From Paenibacillus_AP thailandensis (GTDB lineage: Bacteria; Bacillota; Bacilli; Paenibacillales; Paenibacillaceae), in the NCBI RefSeq assembly GCF_042685365.1, contig NZ_JBHUMY010000041.1:1-64000 (forward strand): a stretch of DNA of 64,000 nt, in the 5' to 3' direction. Within the stretch, counting starts at the first letter, position 1, and every line of letters starts with the position of its first letter. Below are positions 42,355-51,269 of the stretch, piece by piece. The notes under the pieces are model-generated. The model was not told the DNA's origin. It was given only the letters and a program-made list of their open reading frames with translations, and searched no databases. The position numbers were made by a program, and so were the translations under genes.

Positions 42355-42712
42355 CAAATTGGCAACCATTCCCCTACTGGTTGATTTGGCTCATACTCTG
42401 GACGGACTGAACAAACTACTACAAGCAGTCGGGGGTTCGCTTGAAAAACAGATCATCAAAGTGTCTGGCTGCGGTGGCGACCGCAACCGGATGAAGCGCC
42501 CGATCATGGGTGGCTATGCGGCGGAGTACAGTGACTATGTGGTTGTTACATCTGACAATCCACCTTCGTAGAATCGAGAACAGATTCTGGTGGATATCGA
42601 GGCTTGTCTCCGAGAGAAGAATTATTCGGTGGACAGTTATGAATTGACAGCGGATCACACACGAACGTGCTGTCTCAATGGCGAATCCAGGTGATGTCGT
42701 AGCCATTGCACG
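42355..42712 (+). pseudogene. Fragment of murE (UDP-N-acetylmuramoyl-tripeptide synthetase)
   Basis: Reads PLLVDLAHTLDGLNKLLQAV, GCGGDRNRMKRPIMG and YSDYVVVTSDNP, the ADP-binding and C-terminal ligase motifs of MurE, then an in-frame TAG (42569-42571), then NREQILVDIEACL, then a frameshift into ITHERAVSMANPGDVVAIA. The N-terminal two thirds are absent and the end runs into the transposase remnant. It has both a stop and a frameshift, so it is dead. The functional murE must be elsewhere. Confidence 0.8.
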
Positions 42713-43262
42713 CAAATTCGAATGGCGTATTGATAATGAATATCTTTTAAATAAAAACGGGTCTGTCCAGTTTTTGTTGTTACAGCCTTGTAAATGGGCT
42801 TCAGATCAGCCGTTACCTTCTTCAGATCTTTGTAGGAAACGTAACGGGTAGAATTGCGGATTCGGTGGATGATGCACTTCTGGATCTCCGTGTTCGGATA
42901 GCAGGCGAAAATGGCATCAGAGAAGCCTGTGAGGTTATCCACACAAGTGATCAGAATGTCTTGAACCCCACGGTTACACAGGTCGCTCAAGACGCTGAGC
43001 CAGAACTTGAAGGACTCCTTCTCCCCAATCCACATGCCCAGCACGTCCTTGTTGCCGTCCAAATCGATGCCAATGACCATATAGGCCGCCTTGTTCACGA
43101 TGGCACAGTCTTGCTTCACTTTGTAGTAAATGGCATCCATAAAGACGACCGCGTAAATGCTCTGCAGCGGCCGGTTCTGCCATTCTTTGATGAGTGGGAC
43201 GATCTTATTCGTCGCGTTCGAGATCATCATTGGAGAGACTTCAATACCGTATAGATGGTTTA
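42713..43262 (-). pseudogene. IS256-family transposase remnant
   Basis: About 180 codons of an IS256-type (Mutator superfamily) transposase: LYGIEVSPMMISNATNKI, VVFMDAIYYKVKQD with the first catalytic Asp, GIDLDGNKDVLGMWIGE, and ITCVDNLTGFSDAIFACYPNT with the second Asp region. Both ends are missing: the N-terminus is cut by the serine recombinase remnant and the C-terminus by the murE fragment. No terminal inverted repeats were seen. Not active. Confidence 0.85.
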
Positions 43263-44309
43263 GATGATCCTCCGGGGAAGTTAGTTCCGAACCCTGTTCA
43301 TGCTCCTACGGTGCAGTTAATATTCGACCTCTATCTAAACAAAGGTATGGGCGTTCAAGCGATAGCCAACTACTTGAATGACGAATTAGGCGTGCTACCT
43401 TCAAGAAAGAATACAGAGAAGTGGTATGACTCCTCTATCCGCTTGGTGCTGACTAACCGCCACTATATTGGCGACTTGGTTCAAGGGCGTTCCAAGGTGG
43501 ACGTTAAGAGCAAGAAGTTTCTTCAAGAGAAGGGTTATAAGAAACGGCATAAAATCGAGGAAAGCGAATGGATAGTCATTCCTAACCAACATGAACCGCT
43601 TATTACTCGTGAGATGTTTGAAGCCGTTCAGGAGAAAATGAAGCAAAAAGCTGTGCGAGTGTTCAGGGGCAGGGGGCGTAAATCCTTATTTGCGAGGGTC
43701 GCATTCTGCGCGGATTGTGGAGCAGGAATGAACTTCAAAAATGACCGTCAGTCCTATGTATGCTCAACGTATCAAAAGAACACGGTTAAAAAGTGTTCCT
43801 CGCATATCATCAAGCATGACGTTCTAAAAAAGGCTGTCCTTGCTCATCTCAAGGATTTAATTGATAACTCGTTGAATATGCAATCATTGGTTGATGTGAC
43901 TATCCAAAGGGCAGGAATCAAGAAAAACAACGCCGTTAAGGAACTTGATAAGGTTCAACGCGAAATAAGCAAATTGGATAGGGAACTTGTACAGCTTACA
44001 AGGAAATGGACGAGCGGCGATATTGAAAAGGAAATGTTTAATGCTTGTTCTGTGGCGGTCAAGAACGAACGCCAAGCACTAGAAGAACAAGGGGCGCGAC
44101 TTCAAGTAGAAATCGCCCACGAACACGATACAGAATCGCGTGTATCAGCGTTTAAGGCGGAGTTAATGAAGTTTACCGCGCTAGACGTAAGTAACGAGGA
44201 AATCCTGAGGGATATGATTCAAAAGACGATTAACCGTGTGGACGTTCACGAAGACGGTTCAATCGAAATCAGTTACAACTTCCAAAACCCACTAAAACAG
44301 AGGGCGTAG
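43263..44309 (+). pseudogene. Large serine recombinase, 5'-truncated (catalytic domain missing)
   Basis: Reads the recombinase domain (PNPVHAPTVQLIFDLYLNKG, IANYLNDELGV, LTNRHYIGDLVQGRSK), the zinc-ribbon (CADCGAGM ... CSTY ... KCSSH) and the long coiled-coil with C-terminal RVDVHEDGSIEISYNF of phage/ICE-type large serine integrases. The N-terminal resolvase domain with the catalytic Ser is absent, replaced by the IS256 remnant. The stop at 44307-44309 is four bases from the stop of the convergent rlmCD-type gene. Such integrases lie at an element end beside the attachment site, so this marks an old integration at the 3' end of that gene. Confidence 0.85.
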
Positions 44310-44312
44310 CCT

Positions 44313-45995
44313 TTAATTAGGCTCGCCCCTCCATTCCATCAATATTACGCACTCCACATGGCTCGTCTGCGGGAACATGTCCACCGGCTGCACCCACTCC
44401 AGACGATAACCTTCGTTCAGCAGCACGTTGCAGTCTTTGGCCAAGGTGGCCGGGTTGCACGACACGTAGACCAGCCGCTTCGGCTTCGCTTCGGCTATCG
44501 CGTGAAGCAGCGGCAGCTCGCAGCCGGTGCGGGGCGGGTCGACGACCACGACGTCGGGCCGGATGCCGTTACGCACCCACTCCGGCAGCACCTGCTCGGC
44601 GCGGCCCTCGACGAAACGCGCGTTGTCGATGCCGCTTGCGCGCGCGTTGTCCCGCGCGTCCTGCACCGCTTCGGGGATGAGTTCGATACCCCGCACCTCG
44701 CGGGCATGCGGCGCCAGCCACAAGCCGATCGTACCCGTGCCGCAATACGCGTCGACGACAAGCTCGTTGCCGGTAAGGGACGCCGCTTCCCGAACCGAAT
44801 TGTACAGCTTGACCGTCTGCTCCGGATTCAATTGGAAGAACGCCCTCGGCGAAAGCGAGAACTTGACGTCTCCAAGCTCCTCCTCCAATCGTTCCTTGCC
44901 CCACAGAACCGTCGTTTTATCGCCGAATATAAGCGGCGACTTGCTCTTGTTGACGTTCTGCGCGATCGTGACGACCATCGGCAGCCGCTCCCGGATGCGG
45001 TTTACCAGCTGCCGGGAGTCCGGCAGCCGGTCGGTCGCTGTAATCAAAGTCAGCTGCACATGGCCTGTCGCCTGGCCGACGCGGGCCACGATCGTGCGAA
45101 CCGCGCCTTCGCGCGTCCGTTCGTTGTAGATCGGGATGCGCAGCTCCGAGAGGATCGTTTTGACCCGGTCGATCGCTTCGTTGACCCCGGGATGCTGCAC
45201 CGCGCAGCCGCTTACGTCGACCAGCTTGTGGGAATCCGCCGCATAAAGCCCGGTTATGACCGATTCGCCCGCAAGGCCGGCTTGCAGCTGCGCTTTGTTG
45301 CGGTAGCCCCATGGATCGTCCATGCCGAGAATCGGCCGGAGCGGCAGCTCGCTTAAACCGGCGTAACGCTGGAACGACTCCCGCACGATCTCTTCCTTCG
45401 CTTTCAGCTGCGCTTCGTAGGTCATATGCTGCAGCTGGCAGCCGCCGCAAACGTCGTAAACCGGGCAAGGAGGCGCTTGCCGGAACGGCGATTTCTTCTC
45501 GACCTCGATAAGCTCGGCGGTCAAGTACCCCGGGTTGACCTTCGTCACCTTCGCCTTGACGACCTCGTCCGGAATCGCCCCGTTAATAAAAACGGCCTTG
45601 CGCTTGTAATACCCGACGCCTTCGCCGTTAATGCCGATCCGCTTGATCGTCACGACGATGCGGTCGCCCGCCTGCAGCTCGTCCGCATGGCGCGCCCCTT
45701 GGGACGCCGCCTTGCCATGCGGCGCTGCTTCGCGGCCTTCGCGGCGCGGTTGCGGTTTCGATCCCCGGAAACCGCCGCTGTCCTGCGCGGAGCCGCGCGG
45801 GGCCTCTCCGGCTTGGCGCGAACCTTGCGAAGCATAACCGCGCAGGTCATGCGCTCCCGCTTTGCGCGGGCCGCGAGCCGAAGCTTCGCCGGGCTTTCCG
45901 CCTTGGCGCGAACCTTGCGGGTTAGCCCCGCGCGAATCCCGTTTTGTTTTATTCTGTATGTTAGCCCCTTTGCCGGGGTGCAAACGTTCTTTCAT
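44313..45995 (-). CDS. rlmCD: 23S rRNA m5U methyltransferase, RlmCD/RlmD type, with Arg/Gly-rich N-terminal extension (560 aa)
   Basis: SAM-dependent 5-methyluridine methyltransferase of 23S rRNA. TRAM domain about 105-165; iron-sulfur ligands Cys177, Cys183, Cys186 (CPVYDVCGGC) plus a later Cys in DVSGC; SAM loop VVDAYCGTGTIGLWL; VVVDPPRTGCE; nucleophile Cys513 in VYVSCNPATLAKD. Normal enzymes of this family are about 450-470 residues; the extra 105 N-terminal residues are low complexity, rich in Arg, Gly, Ala and Gln with recurring ASQGSRQ/GxARGPR patterns, like RNA-binding tails. GGAG lies ten bases before the ATG. The 3' end abuts the large serine recombinase remnant. Confidence 0.92.
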   Translation of the reverse strand: MKERLHPGKGANIQNKTKRDSRGANPQGSRQGGKPGEASARGPRKAGAHDLRGYASQGSRQAGEAPRGSAQDSGGFRGSKPQPRREGREAAPHGKAASQGARHADELQAGDRIVVTIKRIGINGEGVGYYKRKAVFINGAIPDEVVKAKVTKVNPGYLTAELIEVEKKSPFRQAPPCPVYDVCGGCQLQHMTYEAQLKAKEEIVRESFQRYAGLSELPLRPILGMDDPWGYRNKAQLQAGLAGESVITGLYAADSHKLVDVSGCAVQHPGVNEAIDRVKTILSELRIPIYNERTREGAVRTIVARVGQATGHVQLTLITATDRLPDSRQLVNRIRERLPMVVTIAQNVNKSKSPLIFGDKTTVLWGKERLEEELGDVKFSLSPRAFFQLNPEQTVKLYNSVREAASLTGNELVVDAYCGTGTIGLWLAPHAREVRGIELIPEAVQDARDNARASGIDNARFVEGRAEQVLPEWVRNGIRPDVVVVDPPRTGCELPLLHAIAEAKPKRLVYVSCNPATLAKDCNVLLNEGYRLEWVQPVDMFPQTSHVECVILMEWRGEPN

Positions 45996-46122
45996 CGTCG
46001 ACCGTCTCCGTCCTGAAGGATTTCGTGTCCACTATATCATGTTGGCGGGGCGAAAGCCACAAGGTCCCCGAAGAGGTGCAACAGCAAAGCATTGATGCGA
46101 TAATTCGCCATAACGAAAAAGC

Positions 46123-46155
46123 AAAAAACCACAAGAGAAGCCTCTTGTGGCTTTC
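46123..46155 (-). terminator. Terminator of the monosaccharide ABC operon
   Basis: CCACAAGAG-AAGC-CTCTTGTGG (46129-46150) with six A residues on the plus-strand left giving the T-run. Confidence 0.88.
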
Positions 46156-46176
46156 AATACCCGTCAGGTTGTCCAA

Positions 46177-47394
46177 TTATCCTCTACGCTTGCGGGTCAT
46201 CACATCGAAAATAACCGCCGCGGCCAGCACCGCCCCGCGAATCATATACTGGTACGAAATGCCGACGCCCAGCAGGTTCATGCCGCTGGAAAGCGAAGCC
46301 ATGACGATCGCGCCGATAATCGAGCCGGTGACCTTGCCTACGCCGCCGGCAGCGGAGACGCCGCCTACGTAAGCGGCCGCAATCGCGTCAAGCTCGAACA
46401 GCGTGCCGGCCGTCGTCGTCGCCGACTGCAGGCGGGAAGTGAACAGAATGCCGGACAATGCCGAAAGCAAGCCCATCGAGCCAAACACGATATACGTAAT
46501 TTTGTTCACGTTGATCCCGCTCAAATGCGCAGCTTCCGGGTTGCTGCCTACGGCGTAAATATGGCGGCCGAGCACCGTTTTCGTCGTCAAAAAATGATAA
46601 ACCGCCACGACGGCCAGCATAATGACCACCGTCCACGAAAAGCCGTTATACCCTGCGATCACCCAAGTCAAATAAGCGATAATCGCCGACACGAACGCCA
46701 GCTTAAGCGCAAACATGCCCCTCGAAATGACCTCGAATTGATATTTCAGCTTGTTGCGGCGTTTGGAAATTTCGCTGTAAATAAACAGAAGGATCACCAG
46801 AACGCCGATGATTAGAGAAAGCAAATTCAACCCGCCGACGGTGGCGATCGCCGGAATAAAGCCGTTGCCGATCGCGTTGAAATGCTCGTCCTTAATGCCG
46901 ATCGTGCCGGTCTTCTCCGTTACTCTGAGCAGCGCCCCCCGGAAAATAAGCATCGCCGCAAGCGTGGCGACGAACGAAGGAATGCCGAGCGCCGCCACCA
47001 TCGCGCCGTTGAACAGACCGATAACGACGCCCAGCACGAGAATAATCGGCACGGTCAAATAGACCGGAACACCGCCCTGGGTTAATAAAATGGCGGCAAT
47101 CGCCCCCATAAATCCGGCCGCGAACCCGACGGACAAATCGATATGGCGAATGACGATGACAAGCGTCATGCCGACCGCCAGCACGGCGATGTAGCCGGTC
47201 GCGTCGAGCAAATTGCTAATGTTGCGGGATGACATAAACAAGCCGTCCGTCAATATCGTAAAGACGATCATAATAACGGCCAAAGCGATATACATGCCGT
47301 ATTCGCGTATATTGAACGTCGCAAGCGGCGATCTTTTTTCGTTTGGATTGATGATGCCGAGCGGCTTCGTTTCCGTTTCGTTCAACACTTTCAT
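46177..47394 (-). CDS. mmsB: Monosaccharide ABC transporter permease, MmsB/GguB/XylH type (405 aa)
   Basis: Membrane component of a ribose/xylose-class ABC importer (BPD_transp_2 family). Ten or so hydrophobic segments; family motifs MTLVIVIRHIDLSVGFAAGF, LGIPSFVATLAAMLIFRG, GRHIYAVGSNPEAAHLSGIN (EAA-like loop that contacts the ATPase), and LDAIAAAYVGGVSAAGGVG near the end. AGGAGGGG precedes the ATG. It is the last gene of the chvE-mmsA-mmsB operon, 12 bp after the ATPase gene, and followed by a terminator. Confidence 0.93.
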   Translation of the reverse strand: MKVLNETETKPLGIINPNEKRSPLATFNIREYGMYIALAVIMIVFTILTDGLFMSSRNISNLLDATGYIAVLAVGMTLVIVIRHIDLSVGFAAGFMGAIAAILLTQGGVPVYLTVPIILVLGVVIGLFNGAMVAALGIPSFVATLAAMLIFRGALLRVTEKTGTIGIKDEHFNAIGNGFIPAIATVGGLNLLSLIIGVLVILLFIYSEISKRRNKLKYQFEVISRGMFALKLAFVSAIIAYLTWVIAGYNGFSWTVVIMLAVVAVYHFLTTKTVLGRHIYAVGSNPEAAHLSGINVNKITYIVFGSMGLLSALSGILFTSRLQSATTTAGTLFELDAIAAAYVGGVSAAGGVGKVTGSIIGAIVMASLSSGMNLLGVGISYQYMIRGAVLAAAVIFDVMTRKRRG

Positions 47395-47406
47395 GGGACG
47401 CCCCTC

Positions 47407-48933
47407 CTATTGCGTGGCGAGCTGCATGATTTTTTCCTGATCGGCCTCTTCGATCGGCAGCTCGCCCGTAATCCTGCCTTCGGCCATCACGTATATGCGA
47501 TCGCTCATCCCAAGCACCTCGCCGAGCTCGGATGAAATCATCAGAATGCTCATCCCTTGGCCGATCAGCTCGTTCATGATCGTATAAATTTCGTATTTGG
47601 CCCCTACGTCGATTCCGCGCGTCGGCTCGTCGAGAATAAGCAGCTTGGGCCCGACGAACAGCCACTTGCCGAGCGATACCTTCTGCTGGTTGCCGCCGCT
47701 CAAGTTGCCGACGATTTGCGCCACGGAGGGCGCTTTCACGTACAGCGACTCTTTATAACGGTTGGCGACCGCCACTTCCTCGTTATCGTTTATAACCCCT
47801 CGTTTCGAAGAAATGTCTCGTAAATTCGCCGCGGTTACGTTGCTTTTGATATCTTGAATAAGGAACAGGCCGTCGCCCTTCCGGTCTTCGGTTACGTAAG
47901 CGATGCCCGCCCGAATCGCGTCGCTTGTATGCTTGAACGCGGCGGGAACGCCCTCCAGCAGCAATTCCCCTTGCAGTTTGTAGGACCTCGGATTGCCGAA
48001 AATGCTCAGCGCCAGCTCCGTCCGGCCGGAGCCCATTAAGCCGGCTATGCCGACGATTTCGCCTTTTTTGACATGCAGATTGACGTTGTCCGCGACCTTC
48101 CTGCCAAGCTGAGCGTCGTACGCGCTCCAGTTGCGGACTTCGAGGACGTTGCCGCCAAAAGCTTGGCGCGGCCGCTTCGGATAAATGTCGTCGATCTCGC
48201 GGCCGACCATGTTTTTAATAATGACGCTTTCGGAAATTTCGCCTTTCGCCGCGTCGAGCGTGCAGATCGTTCGGCCGTCCCGAAGCACGGTCGCTTGATC
48301 CGCGATGGAGATGACCTCCTTCAGCTTATGGGAGATCATGATGCTCGTAATGCCTTGCCGTTTCAGCTCGCGCAGCAGCTGCAGCAAGTTTTCGCTGTCG
48401 TTTTCGTTCAGCGCGGCCGTCGGCTCGTCCAGAATGAGCAGCTTGACGTTTTTGCTCAACGCTTTGGCGATTTCGACCAGCTGCTGCTTGCCGACGCCCA
48501 AATCTTTAATCAGCGTTTCCGGATTGACGTCCAGCTTCACCTTCTGCAGCATCCGGTTCGCCTGCACGATCGTTTCGTTCCAATCGACGATACCGCCGCG
48601 CCGTTTCACCTCGTTGCCGGCAAAAATATTCTCATAAACGGTCAAGTCCGGGAACAAAGCCAGCTCCTGATAAATAATCGCGATCCCCGCGTTTACGCTG
48701 TCGCTGATGTTGCCGAACGTCTGCACTTTGCCGTCGAATACGATGTCGCCCGAATACGTGCCGTAAGGATATACCCCGCTCAGCACCTTCATCAACGTCG
48801 ATTTTCCGGCCCCGTTCTCGCCGATCAGGCAATGGATTTCGCCCTTTCTTACTTTGAAATTGACGTCGGTCAGCGCCTTGACGCCGGTAAACGTCTTGGA
48901 TATTTGCCGCATTTCCAAAATATATTCGCTCAT
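47407..48933 (-). CDS. mmsA: Monosaccharide ABC transporter ATP-binding protein, MmsA/GguA/XylG type (508 aa)
   Basis: Fused double ATPase of the sugar CUT2 class. First domain Walker A GENGAGKSTL (about 35-44), signature LGVGKQQLVEIAKAL, Walker B LLILDEPTAAL. Second domain Walker A-like GLMGSGRTEL (degenerate), signature NLSGGNQQKVSLGKWL and LLILDEPTRGIDVGAKYEI. GGAGGGGGAG precedes the ATG. It energises uptake of arabinose, xylose, galactose or glucose in homologous ChvE systems; the exact sugar cannot be read here. Confidence 0.95.
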   Translation of the reverse strand: MSEYILEMRQISKTFTGVKALTDVNFKVRKGEIHCLIGENGAGKSTLMKVLSGVYPYGTYSGDIVFDGKVQTFGNISDSVNAGIAIIYQELALFPDLTVYENIFAGNEVKRRGGIVDWNETIVQANRMLQKVKLDVNPETLIKDLGVGKQQLVEIAKALSKNVKLLILDEPTAALNENDSENLLQLLRELKRQGITSIMISHKLKEVISIADQATVLRDGRTICTLDAAKGEISESVIIKNMVGREIDDIYPKRPRQAFGGNVLEVRNWSAYDAQLGRKVADNVNLHVKKGEIVGIAGLMGSGRTELALSIFGNPRSYKLQGELLLEGVPAAFKHTSDAIRAGIAYVTEDRKGDGLFLIQDIKSNVTAANLRDISSKRGVINDNEEVAVANRYKESLYVKAPSVAQIVGNLSGGNQQKVSLGKWLFVGPKLLILDEPTRGIDVGAKYEIYTIMNELIGQGMSILMISSELGEVLGMSDRIYVMAEGRITGELPIEEADQEKIMQLATQ

Positions 48934-49028
48934 CGTTCTCCCCCTCCGCTCCGGACATCCGCAGCAAAAACGGCGGAATAACGGCGGGAGCCGCTATTCC
49001 GCGCAGGCCGGTACAAGCTTCCTACCGC

Positions 49029-50132
49029 TTACAGGCCGGTGAAGTCGCTCGCTTGGTAATAACCCGAATCGACAAGCTCCTTCTTGACGTTGTCCTTGTC
49101 GACGATAATGACGTTCGTCTGCTTCGCCTTGACGTCGATCTTGCCGTTGTTATAGGAGCCGGTCGTCTCCGGAGTCTTGCCGTCGAGTACCGACACCGCC
49201 ATGCCGATGGCGTCTTTGACAAGCGTGCGCACGTCTTTGAACACGGTCATCGATTGCTTGCCGTCGATAATGTATTGCGCGGTCGCTTTCTCGGCGTCCT
49301 GCCCGGTGATGACATAGCTCGTTATGGCGGAGTCGGTAGCGAACACGTCGGCGATGGAACGGGAAGTGGCGTCGTTAGGTCCAAGAATGGCGACATCGCC
49401 CTTCAAGTCGGCGGAAGCCGCGGTCAGATGCGTTTGCGCTTTGTTTTTCGCTTCGTTAGGGTCCCAGTTCGTTGTGACTTGGCCGATAATTTTGCTAAGC
49501 TCGTCGCGGGACAGCTCCGCTTTCCCTTTCAAAGCCTCGGCTTCGCTGGAGTTCGCGATGACGAACGTGCCGTCGGCGATTTTCGGTTGAAGCACCTGCC
49601 AGGAGCCTTGGAAGAATAAGTACGCGTTATTGTCCGAAGCGGAACCCGCATACAGGTACAGCGGCACGCCGGAGCCCTTCGCATGGTCGACGAGGTACTG
49701 CGCTTGAGCGGCCCCTACGGCGACGCTGTCGAACGTGACGTAATAGTCTACCGCGTCCGTATTCGTTATCAGACGGTCGTAGGCAATGACGGTGATGCCT
49801 TCCTTCTTCGCGGCTTCGACCGCCGCGGCCGCCGCATCTCCGTCCTGCGGGCAAATAATCAATACTTCGATGCCTTTGTTGATCAGCGTCTCTACGTTTT
49901 CTTTCTCCTTGGCCGAGGAGCCTTGGCTGAACAAAATTTCGGTCGAATATTTCGTCTCGCTAAGCGCGCTCTTGAAGCGCTCTTCATCCTGCAGCCATCT
50001 CGACTCGTCTTTCGTCGGAAGCACGATGCCAACGCTGATTTTGCCTCCGCTGTTGCTGCACGCGGCGAATAGAACCGCCATCATGACAGCTACGAGCATG
50101 ATTGAAACCGCTTTGATCTTATTATGTTTCAC
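49029..50132 (-). CDS. chvE: ABC transporter sugar-binding lipoprotein, ChvE type (367 aa), GTG start
   Basis: Lipoprotein (lipobox LFAACSNSGGK, Cys about 25) with a two-lobe type I periplasmic-binding fold: VGIVLPTKDESRWLQDEERF, ALIICPQDGDAAAAAVEAAKKEGI, VIAYDRLITNTDAVDYYVTFD, YAGSASDNNAYLFFQG, ATSRSIADVFA, VITGQDAEKATAQYI. These are ChvE/XylF-family positions for sugar contacts. GGGGAGGGG precedes GTG at 50132. A good cre site lies 70 bp upstream. It leads the operon with the MmsA/MmsB genes. Confidence 0.93.
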   Translation of the reverse strand: MKHNKIKAVSIMLVAVMMAVLFAACSNSGGKISVGIVLPTKDESRWLQDEERFKSALSETKYSTEILFSQGSSAKEKENVETLINKGIEVLIICPQDGDAAAAAVEAAKKEGITVIAYDRLITNTDAVDYYVTFDSVAVGAAQAQYLVDHAKGSGVPLYLYAGSASDNNAYLFFQGSWQVLQPKIADGTFVIANSSEAEALKGKAELSRDELSKIIGQVTTNWDPNEAKNKAQTHLTAASADLKGDVAILGPNDATSRSIADVFATDSAITSYVITGQDAEKATAQYIIDGKQSMTVFKDVRTLVKDAIGMAVSVLDGKTPETTGSYNNGKIDVKAKQTNVIIVDKDNVKKELVDSGYYQASDFTGL

Positions 50133-50201
50133 TTCTATACCCCTCCCCAAAAATGGTGCATGGCTACCGGCAAGGTCAAATATAGCATGGGACAAGGGGC
50201 T

Positions 50202-50215
50202 TGAAAGCGCTAACG
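50202..50215. promoter_or_regulatory. cre site upstream of the chvE-mmsA-mmsB operon
   Basis: TGAAAGCGCTAACG matches the CcpA cre consensus TGWAARCGYTWNCW at all but the last base, 70 bp upstream of the start codon. Confidence 0.7.
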
Positions 50216-50269
50216 AATAGCACTCTTTTGCAATGATCTGTAATTTTTTGGCGAGGTATACTTTGACCG

Positions 50270-50520
50270 CTGCTTTGCACCTTTGGCCGATATCCCTCTG
50301 CTCAGTTAGAAAGTCGGGTTGGGATCCGCCTTTGGCTTCTCCCGTGATCCGGTCCGGTTATCCTTCCGCTTCTTTTCGCCGGTATCCCCTTAGCTCAGAG
50401 GGGACAGAAATTCATCGTCAAGGCAACGGATAAGCACAAAACTTCTCTTAACTTCGGGGAGAGCTACTTTAATGCTGCAACGGCCCCTGAGCTGCGGGGA
50501 GAACGGCATAAAGATCCGGG
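50270..50520. repeat. Second copy of the ~41-bp repeat family, opposed halves (locus B)
   Basis: Left half has two inverted-type units (GATATCCCTCTGCTCAG near 50288 and GGTATCCCCTTAGCTCAG near 50381). Right half has CTTCGGGGAGAG (about 50453) and CTGAGCTGCGGGGAGAACGG (about 50489) in the other orientation. Same core and arrangement as locus A, with fewer units. No gene in the stretch 50221-50620. Confidence 0.75.
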
Positions 50521-50623
50521 GAACGGGCTACCCTCCTAATTTTGGACACTAGCCACGTTCCTTCCGATGTAATGGTATTAAAGCGCAATATGGTTTGGTT
50601 TAATTGCACCAAGCGCTTTGAGA

Positions 50624-50697
50624 AAGACAATTCAACGCAGCAAGGTCATCGTTCCTTGTTCCGAGGATTGATGACCTTGCTTGCGTTAGATTGTCTA
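50624..50697. repeat. Long perfect-stem inverted repeat
   Basis: AACGCA-GCAAGGTCATC (50633-50650) pairs with GATGACCTTGC-TTGCGTT (about 50670-50688); the outer AGACAAT/ATTGTCT extends the stem to about 30 bp each arm around a 19-20 base loop. No long T-run follows. It may be a MITE or an RNA hairpin; it lies 3' of the HxlR gene. Confidence 0.55.
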
Positions 50698-50751
50698 GTG
50701 GAGAATCTTTAACGACCGTGCAGTTATGAAATTAATATCACCGTTCCGCTT

Positions 50752-51141
50752 TTACGGCGAGTCGATGGCTGCGTTTCCTTTCGCGGAAACGCGGGGAGCC
50801 GGATGGCCCTGTTTATGCGCTTCCCCCCACTTCTTCATCGCCATGATGATTGGCTTCAACGTCAGGCCGTACTCCGTAAGCGAGTACTCCACTCTCGGCG
50901 GTATCTGCTGATACACTTCGCGGTGGACGATTCCATCCTCTTCCAATTCCCGAAGCTGCAACGTAAGCATCCGCTGCGTAATCGCCGGGCTCATGTTTCG
51001 AAGCTCGCTGAACCGCTTGGTACCATCCAAAAGGTGATACAGCAAAATTCCCTTCCACTTGCCTCCGATCCTTTCGAGCGTATACTCGACCGGGCAAGCC
51101 TCTCCTTCAGGATTTTCGCCGTGTCGGCTTTTACGGGGCAT
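50752..51141 (-). CDS. HxlR-family transcriptional regulator (129 aa)
   Basis: Winged-helix regulator: Cys16 in CPVEYTLERIGGKWKGILLY (the HxlR signature; redox-sensitive Cys in relatives such as YodB), then RFSELRNMSPAITQRMLTLQLRELEEDGIV and the wing REVYQQIPPRVEYSLTEYG. AGGAAGAG precedes the ATG at 51141. Divergent from the oxidoreductase gene at 51270, separated by about 130 bp that includes a TATACT-like -10 and ATGTACGTAC; it most likely represses that gene until exposed to quinones or electrophiles. Confidence 0.9.
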   Translation of the reverse strand: MPRKSRHGENPEGEACPVEYTLERIGGKWKGILLYHLLDGTKRFSELRNMSPAITQRMLTLQLRELEEDGIVHREVYQQIPPRVEYSLTEYGLTLKPIIMAMKKWGEAHKQGHPAPRVSAKGNAAIDSP

Positions 51142-51269
51142 CTCTTCCTCGACCGCCTTTCATCGTATATTTTTTATACTATACTACAAAAATGTACGTA
51201 CTTGCGAAAATGAATACAGCTCTTGTAAACTTCCATCAAACCCATGTTGCGAAAGGGAGGATGACACCT

